From assembly GCA_009667805.1 (NCBI GenBank), contig CM019066.1, positions 119,675,690-119,739,689 of the forward strand: DNA of 64,000 nucleotides, in the 5' to 3' direction. The stretch is from Leptobrachium leishanense. Its lineage: Eukaryota; Chordata; Amphibia; Anura; Megophryidae. Position 1 is the first letter of the stretch; every line of letters starts with the position of its first letter. The notes below the pieces were generated by a model, which saw only the letters and a list, made by a program, of their open reading frames with translations, had not been told where the DNA came from and did not search any database. Below are positions 23,182-33,574 of this stretch, piece by piece. Both the position numbers and the translations under genes were made by a program.

Positions 23182-24547
23182 TAAGGGACATGCTTGGTGC
23201 TAACTTAACCAGAGCTGGTGTAAACTTCCCAGAGCCATTATAACCTATGGAGGTTTTAAGTAGACATGTGCATTCGTTTTAGTACTAAAACGATTTAGTC
23301 TGAATTTTGGGATAATTTAGTTTTCGTATGACTCAAGAGATACGAAACTGCTCAGTACAAAAAACGAAAGAAACTAAAATAAAATGCACTACATTTTGTT
23401 TCAGTCCTTTTTGGAATATTACATTGATGAGTGAAGGAGACCAGCAATGAAGAGCGCAACATCGCAAAGCTACAGAAAAGGTTTGTATGCATAATCCTTC
23501 CCGACCCCTACCCAAAAATCTGACAGTGATAGAGCTCCAGAATACTCACTCGCAGCAAAGCCAGCCAGCACAGGAGAGGAAACCTTTACTTAACCCTTGC
23601 ATGTCTATGAGGCAGACAAGATGATAAAAGCAAAGAGTGTGTATATATAAATATACACTATACAGTGTGGGCGCCTATTTATAAATTAATTTAAAGTGCA
23701 GGGTGTAGTGCTAATAAATAGTCAAATGCTGCCTAGAGTATGGTAAAAACACATAAAAAACAACCAAAATATGTGTCAGAATACAAGATAAAAGGCGAAT
23801 ATCCATACGGCGCATCTAGTACAATTAATATGTTAATAAATCAATGGATATATAAGATCCATAAAATCTATTAAAAAACTCATAAACCGTAGCAGTAAAA
23901 AATGTATTAAAAATGTATATTATTATCAAGTCAATAAGGTGCATAGAGTAAAGTCCAGGTCAAATGTGCAAACAGTGCAAAAAAAGTGCTCAAGTATATA
24001 TTGATGGAATACTCAAAAATGATGATGAGAAATGATGTGCTGATCTTCTTATAATGCTGGTGCTGAATCCTCATATCCGCCAGTAATCCTCAAAGAAAGC
24101 ACATCACAAGAAGGATAATAGTGCAGACAGTCAAAATAGAATAGGCTCGAATTATAACCAAAATCCAAACCACTCACATTTATGGGAGCCCACAAGGTCC
24201 CGGCTCGAGGAGAAAACAGCCTGCAGCCAAATATAGGGTGGCACTTCCCTTCTTTCTGTTCGTACTGGAGACTAAAAATAGAGAGAATCGGGAGACGGCA
24301 CTCCCATAGCGTAATGCTGCGTATATGTGGAAATGTGATAAAGGAAAAGATTAAGCACACTCACCGATTTTAGAGCCTCGTAATATCAGGCTCAATCTAT
24401 GTCGCTCTGGGTCCTCTTAAGGTGGGAACCCAAACCTCTTTGCCTCCGTGGTGATGGATCCAAAATTCCAAGAAGAAAAAAAGGGGTCGGAGAAAGGTGG
24501 CAAATATTGGGAAAATTTAATGAATAAATAAAATACAGGACAGAATC

Positions 24548-24590
24548 TACCGAGACGCGTTTCGGCTTAAAAAGCCTTCCTCAGTCGGTA
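24548..24590 (-). ncRNA. Hammerhead ribozyme, complete core (left arm)
   Basis: Mirror image of 24652-24694 in the palindrome, with every core nucleotide conserved. Self-cleavage would occur after the C complementary to position 24554. Confidence 0.85.
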
Positions 24591-24651
24591 TAAAGGTAAA
24601 TGTCCATAAAAAGGTCAGTATCACTGACCTTTTTATGGACATTTACCTTTA

Positions 24652-24694
24652 TACCGACTGAGGAAGGCTTTTTAAGCCGAAACGCGTCTCGGTA
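24652..24694 (+). ncRNA. Hammerhead ribozyme, complete core (right arm)
   Basis: Stem I TACCGA (24652-24657) pairs with TCGGTA (24689-24694). Core box CTGAGGA is at 24658-24664. Stem II GGCTT (24666-24670) pairs with AAGCC (24674-24678) with a TTT loop. Core box GAAA is at 24679-24682. Stem III is minimal (ACGCGT, one or two pairs) and the cleavage-site C is 24688. Type I topology with a tiny stem III is characteristic of PLE hammerheads, which often need dimerisation to cleave well. Confidence 0.88.
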
Positions 24695-25477
24695 GATTCT
24701 GTCCTGTATTTTATTTTATTTATCATTTAAATTTTCCCAATATTTGCCACCTTTCTCCGACCCCTTTTTTTCTTTCTTGGAATTTTGGATCCATCACCAC
24801 GGAGGCAAAGAGGTTTGGGTTCCCACCTTAAGAGGACCCAGAGCGACATAGATTGAGCCTGATATTACGAGGCTCTAAAATCGGTGAGTGTGCTTAATCT
24901 TTTCCTTTATCACATTCCACATATACGCAGCATTACGCTATGGGAGTGCCGTCTCCCGATTCTCTCTATTTTTAGTCTCCAGTACGAACAGAAAGAAGGG
25001 AAGTGCCACCCTATATTTGGCTGCAGGCTGTTTTCTCCTCGAGCCGGGACCTTGTGGGCTCCCATAAATGTGAGTGGTTTGGATTTTGGTTATAATTCGA
25101 GCCTATTCTATTTTGACTGTCTGCACTATTATCCTTTCTTGTGATGTGCTTTCTTTGAGGATTACTGGCGGATATGAGGATTCAGCACCAGCACTTATAA
25201 GAAGATCAGCACATAATTTCTCATCATCATTTTTGAGTATTCCATCAATATATACTTGAGCACTTTTTTTGCACTGTTTGCACATTTGACCTGGACTTTA
25301 CTCTATGCACCTTATTGACTTGATAATAATATACATTTTTAATACATTTTTTACTGCTACGGTTTATGAGTTTTTTAATAGATTTTATGGATCTTATATA
25401 TCCATTGATTTATTAACATATTAATTGTACTAGATGCGCCGTATGGATATTCGCCTTTTAAGATGATAAAAGCAGCT

Positions 25478-25832
25478 GGAGAAGGAAAACATTCAAATAA
25501 ATCACACTGAAAGCTAATGACAGAGGAGGGCTGGATAGTAAAAAACCCTTTATTACAAGCAGCGTTGGGAGAAGAGAGGGACTTTATAAAATGTGTGTTA
25601 TCTCCCCTCCCGCTCTGCATAATAGGGGCTTAGGTCTGATACATTTTATATTATCCAAGAGCACTATCTACCTTTCCTCATCTATAATACACATTTTATA
25701 TAAAGTCCCTCTCCTCTCCCAGTGCTGCTTGTTATAAATAGTTTTTTACATCTGATACATTTAGTATCCAGCTCTCCCAGTTACTCTGTCATTATGAGCC
25801 TTCAGTGTGATTTATTTGAATGTTTTCCCTGG
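25478..25832. repeat. Inverted repeat inside hAT element
   Basis: GAAGGAAAACATTCAAATAA at the left is the inverse of the right end near 25810-25830. Arms of about 150 bp include GGGACTTTATAAAATGTG paired with CACATTTTATATAAAGTCCC. Confidence 0.85.
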
Positions 25833-26039
25833 ATTTAAAGTGCTTTATTTTATTATAAAAATAAATTTGCACCAGTCATCTCTTCTCTGAGCTTTCAGAC
25901 CAATTTACGTTAATATTTTCTCTCTCCCCTGCTTTTATAATCCCGTCTGTCTCCCCCACAGAGATACAAAGTTTAAGTAAAAGTTCCCTCTCCTGTGCTG
26001 GATAAGAATTGCATTCTGAAGTTCTGCACCCTCCACATG

Positions 26040-26200
26040 CCAATGCAGTAGGATGTTCTATACAGAGAGGGATATTAATTAATTCAGGAGGATGTTCTAT
26101 ACAGAGAGGGGTATTAATTAATGCAAGAGGATGTTATATACATTATACAGAGAGGGTTAATAATTAATGCAGGAGGATGTTCTATACATTATACTGAGAG
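26040..26200. repeat. Tandem repeat of 45-55 bp, four units
   Basis: AGGATGTTCTATACA, GAGAGGG and TATTAATTAAT recur in order four times, with small insertions (ATTATACA) in the last two units. Confidence 0.88.
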
Positions 26201-26413
26201 GAGCATTTTTTTTGGGCCCTTTAATTCCAGTGGCTGTGAGCGCTGAGATCAGCTGCTTGTTATATTATCTCTCAGTACAATATATCAGGCTCAGCTGTTA
26301 CAGTAACTGACTGCTGCTCATCACAGCGCTCAGAGTTTCAGTAAAACAAGGAAATAATAGTTATAACCTCTTATATTTAAAAATATTATTTACTAGTTTT
26401 ACTGAAACTCTGA

Positions 26414-27336
26414 CAGGGTTATCCAAAGAGATTCGAAAAGTCACCGCACGTTCGGTGACTTTTCGTTCTCTTCAATTCGGTTCCTTTTGCCGATTGCATT
26501 TCGGTGACCCTGCGGTGTATTCAGCAAGCACCACAGGGTCCCCGAATTGCAGGGAAAAGCTGCCGAAAACCTGACGAAAACTAACCGAATGCACTATGAA
26601 AACAAGCAAAAACATCTGGATTAACCTTCGAAAAAGCCGAACAGGAGCCGAACAGGAGCCGAACAGGAGCCGAACAGGAGCCGAATCACACAGAGCCGAA
26701 GCAGCTGTGACGTAGAGGAGGCAGTGAATAAATTAGAAAAACCATTTGTATGAATCTGGGAAAATGAAACGCTGTTTGCAAAGAAACTACTGAGCGAAAA
26801 TGTCTGAAATTTTCACAGGAGTTCCAGGGAATGATAATAAAGAGGGCTGTTACAAAAAAAATAAGCAAACTGAAAAAAAAAAAAAAAAAAAATCGGACTT
26901 TTAATTTTTTTTTAAAAAATTCAGAAAAATGCTTAAAGTATCCTAAAAAATCTATAAATTAAGAGACTTTTTGCTGCAGAATTTTATAATGAACGGTTTA
27001 TTAGATATTGAATTAAAATGGGAATATTTTTAACATTGAAGCCTATGGGATTCTCCTGAATTAATTTGCCGAATTAAACCACTGAATGGCAGGGCATTAG
27101 GGGAACCTTTCACTGCTGGTTTGTGTTCTCTGAATAGCCGAAGCAGTGCTTTTTCATGGGGATTTCACTGCCCTCGAACAGGGACCGAACAGGCACCGTA
27201 TGTTCAGGCAATTCGACAGGATTTGGCGAATTGCCTGCTCTCTGAATAGCCGAATAGCCAGGAAAGGTAACCGAACCCTGATTTTCAGCGTTCGGTTACC
27301 TTTCTCAAGCAATTCGAATCTCTTTGGATAACCCTG
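26414..27336. mobile_element. CAGGGTTATYC MITE, copy C (923 bp)
   Basis: It is flanked by TGA on both sides (26411-26413, 27337-27339). The opposite hairpin arm carries the uninterrupted site with a single TGA, which fixes the duplication at 3 bp. Ends are CAGGGTTATCCAAAGAG and CTCTTTGGATAACCCTG. The interior includes a run of GAGCCGAACAG tandem units (26635-26690) expanded relative to copy A. Confidence 0.92.
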
Positions 27337-27422
27337 TGAGTGCTGTGATGAGCAGCAGTCAGTTACTGTAACAGCTTTGACTGACACATTGTGCTGAGAG
27401 TGAGAGATACTGTAACAAGCAG

Positions 27423-28183
27423 TAGGCTTGTGCACCGATTTTTTTTTCGGTTCGGTTCGATTTGTTCGGATGTTTAAACTTTTCGATTTGGCTCGTTTCG
27501 ACCGATTTCTGTTTCGATTTGGTTCGGTTCGGTTCGTTTTTCGTGTACATTTTTTTTTCGGAATATCGACCATTTTTCGTATTTTCGTGTCACTTTGCTC
27601 GTTTTTTGTATCGACTTTTTGGAAATTTTGGAAATTTTCATTTTTTCGGAACTTCTGTTCTCCTCGTTTCAAAGTGTCTACGATAATTCTGGCGATTCTT
27701 CTATCGTGTTTTTTTTTTAAGATCCTTTTTTTCTTATGAATAATTGAATATACATTTCACAACTTTATTTAATCATATTAAAATGGTATGAAAGCCAAGG
27801 AACAAAAAAAATGAACAAAACGATTTAAAAAACGCTAAACTGAAATGCCACAAGAAACAAGTGATACGCATTTACAAATACAAAATTTACAGAATCAGCG
27901 ATATAACCAATAATAGTTAAATATACGATTTCCACAATTACCGAAATGGAACCGAAATCACGAATGGAACCGAAATCATGAATAGAGCAAAAATAAATTT
28001 CGATTTGACACATTTCAAGTCCATTCGAAAAATCCGAAAATTTTTCGTTTCGGCTCGGAAAACTTTTCGGATCTATTGGTTTTCGGGTCCGATCCGATTC
28101 GGAAATTCGGCCGAATCCGAAGACACGAATCGGGAAATTTCGTGAAAATTCCGAAATTCCAAAACCCGAAACGCACATCCCTA
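27423..28183. mobile_element. hAT MITE, 8-bp TSD; deletion derivative of 40103-44902
   Basis: TAGGCTTGTGC at the left and GCACATCCCTA at the right are flanked by ACAAGCAG (27415-27422 and 28184-28191). It matches the outer 540 bp and 340 bp of the 4.8-kb element at 40103-44902, lacking the gene between. The 27154-27672 minus frame crosses two elements and is not a gene. Confidence 0.92.
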
Positions 28184-28439
28184 ACAAGCAGCGATCAGCG
28201 AGCTCAGCCCTCTGAGGAGCCACTACAATAGTAATTGTATCCGCTGGTTTTCAGATGAATGAAAATAGTTTTCATACTAAAGAACTGAAAACAATTTTTT
28301 TTAGCAACTAAATAAATTGCGTTTTAGGACTAATCCATTAGTTCAAAACAAAATTTTGCGTTGTGCACATGTCTAGTTTTACGTTTACAACAGCACAGCT
28401 CTGGTTAAGTTAGCACCAAGTACGTAATATGGCCCTAAG

Positions 28440-29418
28440 TTTCCAGGTGACCTCAGGGAAATATACATTGCAGACATATTCCTCCAATGTAGTTAGCCTT
28501 TTTTGCTATGAAGGAGTGCCTCATGGTGACTTGGTGAGCCGCAAAAGGTCTGTCTTTGAGATTTCTCTATCCCTCCCATTTTCACCACATTGCTCCTCAT
28601 CTCCACGTTTTTCACAATTCTGATTATAGTTTTTCAGTTTTCTTTCGCCCCACTTTGAGTAGTATAGCACTTGTTTTATGTGTACAAATATATTATTACT
28701 TGGATGTACACTTCCCTGATTTTACAATTGATACATGAATTATTTATGTGCTTTCTGTATTATTTACGCCTCTGGCTAAACACATGACGTGGAGTGAAGG
28801 ACTAAGAAGGACCATTCCACAGGGTCTTTTCAATATTGTAAATTATTATGGGTTGTACACTTTCTTATCTTCTAGTTGTCATAACTTGTTGTTATCACAC
28901 TCTATATTATCAATTATGTATCTACCATTTTTACCATGCAAATGATATTGGAAAACAATTTGCATTTGAAAATGCTAACAAAATATATTTTTCCCTGATT
29001 GTTATGTATATTTTATTGTTAAAAAAGAGATATACACGCACATTAAGTATTTCATATCCTAAAGTTTCATATCTTGATGATAGATTGTATGATTTTTTAT
29101 GATGGATCTTGAAAAGGTATCTTCTCCCTTATAGTTGAATGTTTGGGGGGGTGGTGTTCGTGAGCTGAAGCATTATTTGGAGAGACACTGACTTGAATTG
29201 CATCTAGTGAAGAGGTTCTTCAAAGTTTAATTTTCAAACATCAAAAGTCATAGCACTTGAAACAAACTGTCTATACTTTTGTAGGTGAATCTTTTTGAAG
29301 TGTTCATAGCATACTTAATCTCTATCATTTTGTGTGACTAACACAAGATTCAGGAATGCTCCATTTTCCTGAAAACTAATGAATGGAGCACTATAGAGCT
29401 GGAAATTCCAATATTGTT
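28440..29418. other. No recognisable feature
   Basis: AT-rich, with frames of at most 84 codons and no motifs. Confidence 0.4.
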
Positions 29419-29423
29419 CTTAA

Positions 29424-29600
29424 CCCCTTCACTACCAAGTGATTTTTCAAAACAACCACTGTCAGGAACCAGTTTTTTAATAATTTTTAATTAATTATAC
29501 AGTAAGAAAGAGCTGGGCATATTCCCAGTGTATTTCTTACTGTAATAACCTATTTGGCCAGTAGATGGTGCCATGTACTGACAAACTGAATCATCTATGA
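29424..29600. repeat. TTAA element, left-end fragment
   Basis: TTAA (29420-29423) followed by CCCCTTCACTACCAAGTG, then CAGTAAGAAAGAGCTGG. This matches the left part of 9107-10090, including the phrase CCAGTAGATGGTGCCAT. It is truncated where the PLE-like palindrome begins. Confidence 0.7.
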
Positions 29601-29686
29601 TAAAGATTTACAAAGTCCACAGAGTGGCCGCACTCAAAAAAAATTAAAAATACAATTTATTTAATGACAAAAGTTAAAACATATTT

Positions 29687-29723
29687 ACCAACGTTTCGGC
29701 TCTCTTGGAGCCATTTTCAAGGT
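29687..29723 (-). ncRNA. Hammerhead-like motif with swapped core pair
   Basis: On the minus strand: ACC, TTGAAAA, stem II GGCTC...GAGCC (5 bp), GAAA, a minimal stem III (ACGT), cleavage-site T, GGT. Against CUGANGA the core has U3 and A8, which can still pair with each other. Stem I is only 3 bp. Confidence 0.6.
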
Positions 29724-29738
29724 TTCAAGCCATTTTCA

Positions 29739-29776
29739 ACCTTGATAATGGCTCCCAAGATAGCTGAAACATCGGT
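29739..29776 (+). ncRNA. Hammerhead-like motif with swapped core pair
   Basis: ACC, TTGATAA, a decayed stem II (GGCT/AGCT), GAAA, ACAT, C, GGT. The same U3/A8 combination as its partner arm. Stem II is weaker, so activity is doubtful. Confidence 0.5.
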
Positions 29777-29782
29777 AACAAT

Positions 29783-30674
29783 CAGGGTTATTCAAAGAGA
29801 TCCGAATTGTGGCCGAAAGGTAACCGAACACTGAAATTCAGCGTACGGTTACCTTTCCTGGCCATTTCGCTATTCAGAGAGCAGACAGTTTGCCAAAGGT
29901 TGGTGAATTGCTTGTACATACGGTGCCTGTTCGAGGGCAGTGAAATCCTCATAGAGAACACAAAACAGCAGTGAAAAGTTGACGAAATTCCCCGCTGTTC
30001 GGTGGTTTCATTCGACAGGTTTATTCAGGCGATTCCTATAGGCTTTAATGTTAAAAATATTCCCGTTTAAACCCAATATCTAATAAACCATTTAATATTA
30101 TATTCTGCAGTAAAAAGTCTATTTATTTACAGATTCTTTTAAGATCTGTTAGGCGTTTTTCGGGATTTTTTTGGCAAAAAACCCTCTTCTTTTTTTAAAT
30201 TGTCTTTTCTTTTTTTTTTACTGTAACTGCCCTTTTTATTATCATTCATTGGATCTTATATGTAAATTCCAGACATTTTCGCGCAGTAGTTTTTTTTGCA
30301 AACAGCGTTTCAAATTTCAAACTTTCAAGCGTACTGTTTTTTTGTTTTCTTTTCACCTCCTTCGTCTGCTTGTCGGGTTTTTCCGGCGGCTGCTCTGCCC
30401 TGTGATCAGCGGCTGATCAGGTTTATCCGGCGCATTCGGTGGGGTTAATCCAGATGTTTTTGCAGGTTTCAGTGCGCGTTCGCCGGGTTTTGGGGTGAGT
30501 GTATGTCGGGTTTGCGGCAGCTTTTCCCTGCACTATGACAGCCCTGTGGTGCTTGCTCAATACACCACAGGGTCGCCAAAATAGGATCGCCGTATTGAAA
30601 ATAGGATCACACCGAATTGAAGAGAATGAAAAGTCACCGACTGTGCAGTGACTTTCCGATTCTCTTTGAATGAC
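29783..30674. mobile_element. CAGGGTTATYC MITE, copy D
   Basis: Starts CAGGGTTATTCAAAGAG after AAT. The right end CTCTTTGAATGAC has lost the ACCCTG terminus but is again followed by AAT (30675-30677). Inserted in the PLE-like right arm. Confidence 0.82.
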
Positions 30675-30745
30675 AATGAATGTTTTAACTTTTGGCATTA
30701 ATAAAATTGTATTTTTAATTTTTTGAGTGTGGCCACTCTTTGGTA

Positions 30746-31498
30746 TATATATATATATATATATTATTGCAGAAAACACATTATAGAAACACTCTGGATT
30801 ATCAAATAAAATGAAAATAATACAATGACCAAGTATGCTTGTTTATGGTGGTCAAATAAAATGCAGTCTGTTAGAGAAGTACCTCTTAGAAAAAGCACAC
30901 AGTGACATATGTTACTTTATATTTTGAAGCATAATCACCATAAACATCTTCACATTTCCTATTCAAAACACATCCTTGATAATGTAGTACAACTGGCTGT
31001 CAGAGAGAAAAGAAAACAAGAACTGTCTGAGAGCAGTCTGCAAAGTGACATTTGCTAAACTGACAAAATGGAAAAATTATATAGATTTGTTTTAGGCAGT
31101 CAAAAACATTGTTAATATTTAAGTCACATAAATAAATTCAGTGGGTAATGCTGCTATGTGACCTGTGCCACCTATTTAAATACAGAACATTTTTTATAAA
31201 AACTCCATTTCATGTACCATGAAATTGCCCTATAATGCATTCAATCACCATCAGGTTGTAATGTGTTTGAGTAAAGATTTTGTAGAACATAATCTGATTT
31301 ATCTAAGCCTTATCTTGGGTTAGTACTTTCACATGTATTCCACAGCTAACTACAAGACTGTGCCCAAAAGTATTTTTACTCCTGCTAAAATGTATCTAAA
31401 CAGAAACAAGACATTTCTAGAATGTTAACTATTTCCTGGTTGTTAATCTTCTTTCACTACAAAATAAGTTATTTTACAATATATCAAACAACACTGGG
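30746..31498. other. (TA)n then no recognisable feature
   Basis: A short TA run at 30749-30765; the rest is AT-rich without recognisable features. Confidence 0.4.
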
Positions 31499-32185
31499 AT
31501 TTATTTATTTTATTTATAAAGTAATTTTACCAGGAAGGATACATTGAGATTTCTCTCCTTTTCAAGTATGTCCTGGGTTCAAGAACATTGAATTGTTACA
31601 TTTGTTACAGAAAAACAAAGTAATAGAATGCAAGATAGTAAAACAACAACAACACAAATATACAGATTAACCCCTTAGTGACCGGGCGGTTTTACACAAA
31701 TCCGTCCTTTAGTGACCGCTGCTGTTTTTACGTTTCTGCGCTGCTCGTGTTTAGATCAAATTTTCCTCTTACTCGTTTATTCAACCCACACATATTATAC
31801 ACCCTTTTTCCCGCCATTAAATGGACTTTCTAGAAATACCATTATTTCCATCATATCCAATAATTTAATATAAAAAAAATATGAAATATGATGAAAAAAA
31901 TGGTAAAAACACACTTTTTCGTAATTTAATCCCCTAAAGCTATAACCACCAATAAAGACCCCGGCTAAATAGTTTCCAAATTTTATCCCGAGAATAGAAA
32001 TACCCAATTTTTACATGTTTTTACCTTTTAACCCTTTCACTGCTGAGCCAGTTCACCTATGTGCGCTGCGCTCATTCTGACTATTTTGTGCTAATTATTT
32101 TTAGATGACAGCCTAGGTCCTATTTAATTAAACTCCCCCCAGACAAAAAAAACTTTTAAAAAAACAAACATTTTTTTATTTTATT

Positions 32186-32219
<34 letters not shown>

Positions 32220-33200
32220 TTTTACATTTTTTTTTAAAACCAAACCTGGTCATGTTTGGTATTATTTGAAAGGCCATAATCAGGCCTTTCAAATGATGGC
32301 AAATATGACCATCTAGCTGCCATGGATCGGGAGATAAAGGGATCCTTAGGATCCCCTTATCTCTACATGGCAGCTAGAGGTTAACTGGCTCACTGACATC
32401 CTCACACATATGGTGAGGTTGTCAGTGGGTGGGGGGGGACCTGGAGGCTAGGCTGACATCCAAGATGTCAGCCCCCTCCAGGTTTGAATCACGTTTTGGC
32501 GCCAATTGGCGCCGCAACGTGATCCGGCGGCGAAATGGTAATGCCATACACCACTGGAAAGGGGAGGCTCTCCCCTCTCCAGCGGTGCAAACGGCATCTC
32601 CCTAGCTTCAATGGTTGGGGAGATAGAGGGCTCCGAAGGAGCCCCCCCCTCCCCTCCATTGAAACACATGGGGGCACCTTCTGATGACGTCACCACGCAG
32701 CGTGGCGACGTCATCAGCCTCGCCTGCCCATGTAAATCACATGGGCAGGCTTCCTCCCTGTCAGATCGACGTGGGATCCGACGAGGGAGGTGAGTATCGG
32801 GCGGGAGGGGGATTTGGCGCCGCTGACGTACCCTGTACGTCATCGGGTCTAAGGGAGACCCGAACACAGGACGTACAGGGTACGTCAGCAGTCGGGAAGG
32901 GGTTAATACAGAAAATAAATATGTAGGAAATATAGTCACTATGTTACATGTTTACAGGAGCATTCTGTATTGAAGTATGTTAATAGAGATCTATTAAGTG
33001 ACTTTAGACTGGGGGAAGATGTGACGGCGTCTGGGAGGTTATTTCATAATTGCGTTGCTCTGTAGGAAAATGAGGATTGAGCCACTTTCTTTTTGTATTG
33101 TGGTATTGCAAATAAGGTGCTGGTCCTGGATCGAAGGTTACAGGATGAGGGAACTGCTAGGGGAAGCAGTCTTTTCAGGTAGGGTGGTAGCTTCCCAGCT
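31499..33200 (-). pseudogene. L2/CR1-like LINE 3' part, split by a TTAA element
   Basis: The minus-strand 3' UTR (31499-31670) and the reverse transcriptase C-terminus plus UTR (32903-33200, encoding SFSYRATQLWNNLPD) match the LINE at 16560-17050. The uninterrupted copy there shows that the intervening 31671-32902 segment entered at a TTAA. 5'-truncated and non-functional. Confidence 0.88.
31671..32902. mobile_element. TTAA hairpin-chain element, complete copy
   Basis: TTAA is at 31667-31670 and 32903-32906, and the host LINE has a single TTAA at this place. Same family as 3589-4767, with the same order of hairpins (GGGATCCTTAGGATCCCC, GACGTCACCACGC and its partner, GACGTACCCTGTACGTC) and no coding frame. 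Confidence 0.9.
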
Positions 33201-33224
33201 TTATTAACAGGGTTATTCAGAGAG

Positions 33225-33456
33225 AAACTATATCATTTTATTTTGATTCATGGTGTATTACTACTGCTCTTGAGAAAGTCTCTGTGTAGACGAAACGCGT
33301 TGGGCTTTTATCTATTGATATTTTATTTGGAATAAAAGTTTTATATTTATTTTAATTACTCATCATTCTGTTTGTTGGAGATTCCAGTATCCCTACTGGT
33401 TTATCTACTAGACCCAACAGGGGTCCCTCCAGATGCTGAAGTTCCCTTGTTCTTTC
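33225..33456 (+). mobile_element. PLE-like fragment
   Basis: Contains a hammerhead-like motif followed by AT-rich sequence with GGAATAAAAGTTTTATA, as in other PLE terminal units here. No coding sequence. Confidence 0.55.
33266..33305 (+). ncRNA. Hammerhead-like motif with swapped core pair
   Basis: Stem I GCTC (33266-33269) pairs with GGGC (33302-33305). Core box is TTGAGAA (33270-33276). Stem II GTCT (33278-33281) pairs with AGAC (33288-33291). GAAA is 33292-33295, stem III ACGCGT, cleavage position T33301. U3 and A8 replace C3 and G8; all other core bases fit. Confidence 0.65.
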
Positions 33457-33574
33457 TCAAAATAGTGAAACCAGAAAACTTCTCCCATTTATCTCACTTT
33501 CCAAATCGGCTATTTGGTCTGGATTGTTCTCTGCCAATTCTCCTGGTTTTCACCTCTCTCTGAATAACCCTTTA

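Larger units (their letters stand above)
23633..25459. mobile_element. Palindromic PLE-like element with 15-bp TSD
   Basis: The 15-mer AAGATGATAAAAGCA occurs at 23618-23632 and again at 25460-25474, marking an insertion. The body is a giant palindrome: 23790-24619 is the inverse of 24623-25459 with few differences, centred at 24621. Each arm carries an outward-pointing hammerhead ribozyme near the centre. The frames on the two arms encode almost the same peptide and are not real genes. Inverted head-to-head terminal units with hammerheads are known for Penelope-like retroelements. No reverse transcriptase is present, so the family assignment is inference. Confidence 0.78.
26232..28210. repeat. 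Interrupted hairpin: arms 26232-26413 and 27337-28210
   Basis: The left arm (GGCTGTGAGCGCTGAGATC ... CATCACAGCGCTCAGAGT) is the inverse of the sequence left when the MITE at 26414-27336 and the hAT MITE at 27423-28183 are removed. The intact arm therefore shows the pre-insertion site for both elements. Confidence 0.85.
23261..28375. mobile_element. hAT element nested in the MITE
   Basis: Starts TAGACATGTGCATTCG and ends GTGCACATGTCTA. Flanks GTTTTAAG (23253-23260) and GTTTTACG (28376-28383) agree at 7 of 8 positions, as expected for hAT. The interior is dominated by two large inverted repeats (25478-25832, and 26232-26413 with 27337-28210) and by three later insertions. No transposase frame. 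Confidence 0.78.
23185..28435. mobile_element. Harbinger-like MITE, host of a nested stack
   Basis: TAA occurs on both sides (23182-23184, 28436-28438). The left arm GGGACATGCTTGGTGCTAAC and the right-arm inverse GGGCCATATTACGTACTTGG both continue into CTTGGTGCTAACTTAACC. Only about 75 bp at the left and 60 bp at the right belong to this element; everything between arrived later. Confidence 0.75.
29606..30745. mobile_element. Small palindromic PLE-like element, interrupted by a MITE
   Basis: The left arm (29606-29730) contains GTGGCCGCACTC and TTAATGACAAAAGTTAAAAC. The right arm (29733-29782, resuming at 30675-30745) ends in GAGTGTGGCCACTC and is the inverse. Each arm holds a hammerhead-like motif pointing outward. 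MITE copy D (29783-30674) sits in the right arm. Confidence 0.75.
33208..33572. mobile_element. Short CAGGG MITE split by a PLE fragment
   Basis: CAGGGTTATTCAGAGAG at the left and CTCTCTGAATAACCCT at the right enclose the normal MITE interior from about 33457. Positions 33225-33456 are foreign and carry a hammerhead-like motif. Confidence 0.82.

Noticed and set aside
24049..25144. Two near-identical 86-103 codon frames on opposite strands
   Set aside because: They are mirror images in the PLE palindrome; the conservation reflects the inverted repeat, not selection on protein.
18755..26868. Conserved 60-codon frame MLIFFVTA in two places
   Set aside because: It is the same non-coding part of MITE copies A and C; other copies disrupt it.
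27154..27672. 172-codon minus-strand frame rich in Asn, Arg, Thr and Glu
   Set aside because: It spans the junction of a CAGGG MITE and a hAT MITE, and the composition is caused by CGAAAC-type repeats.
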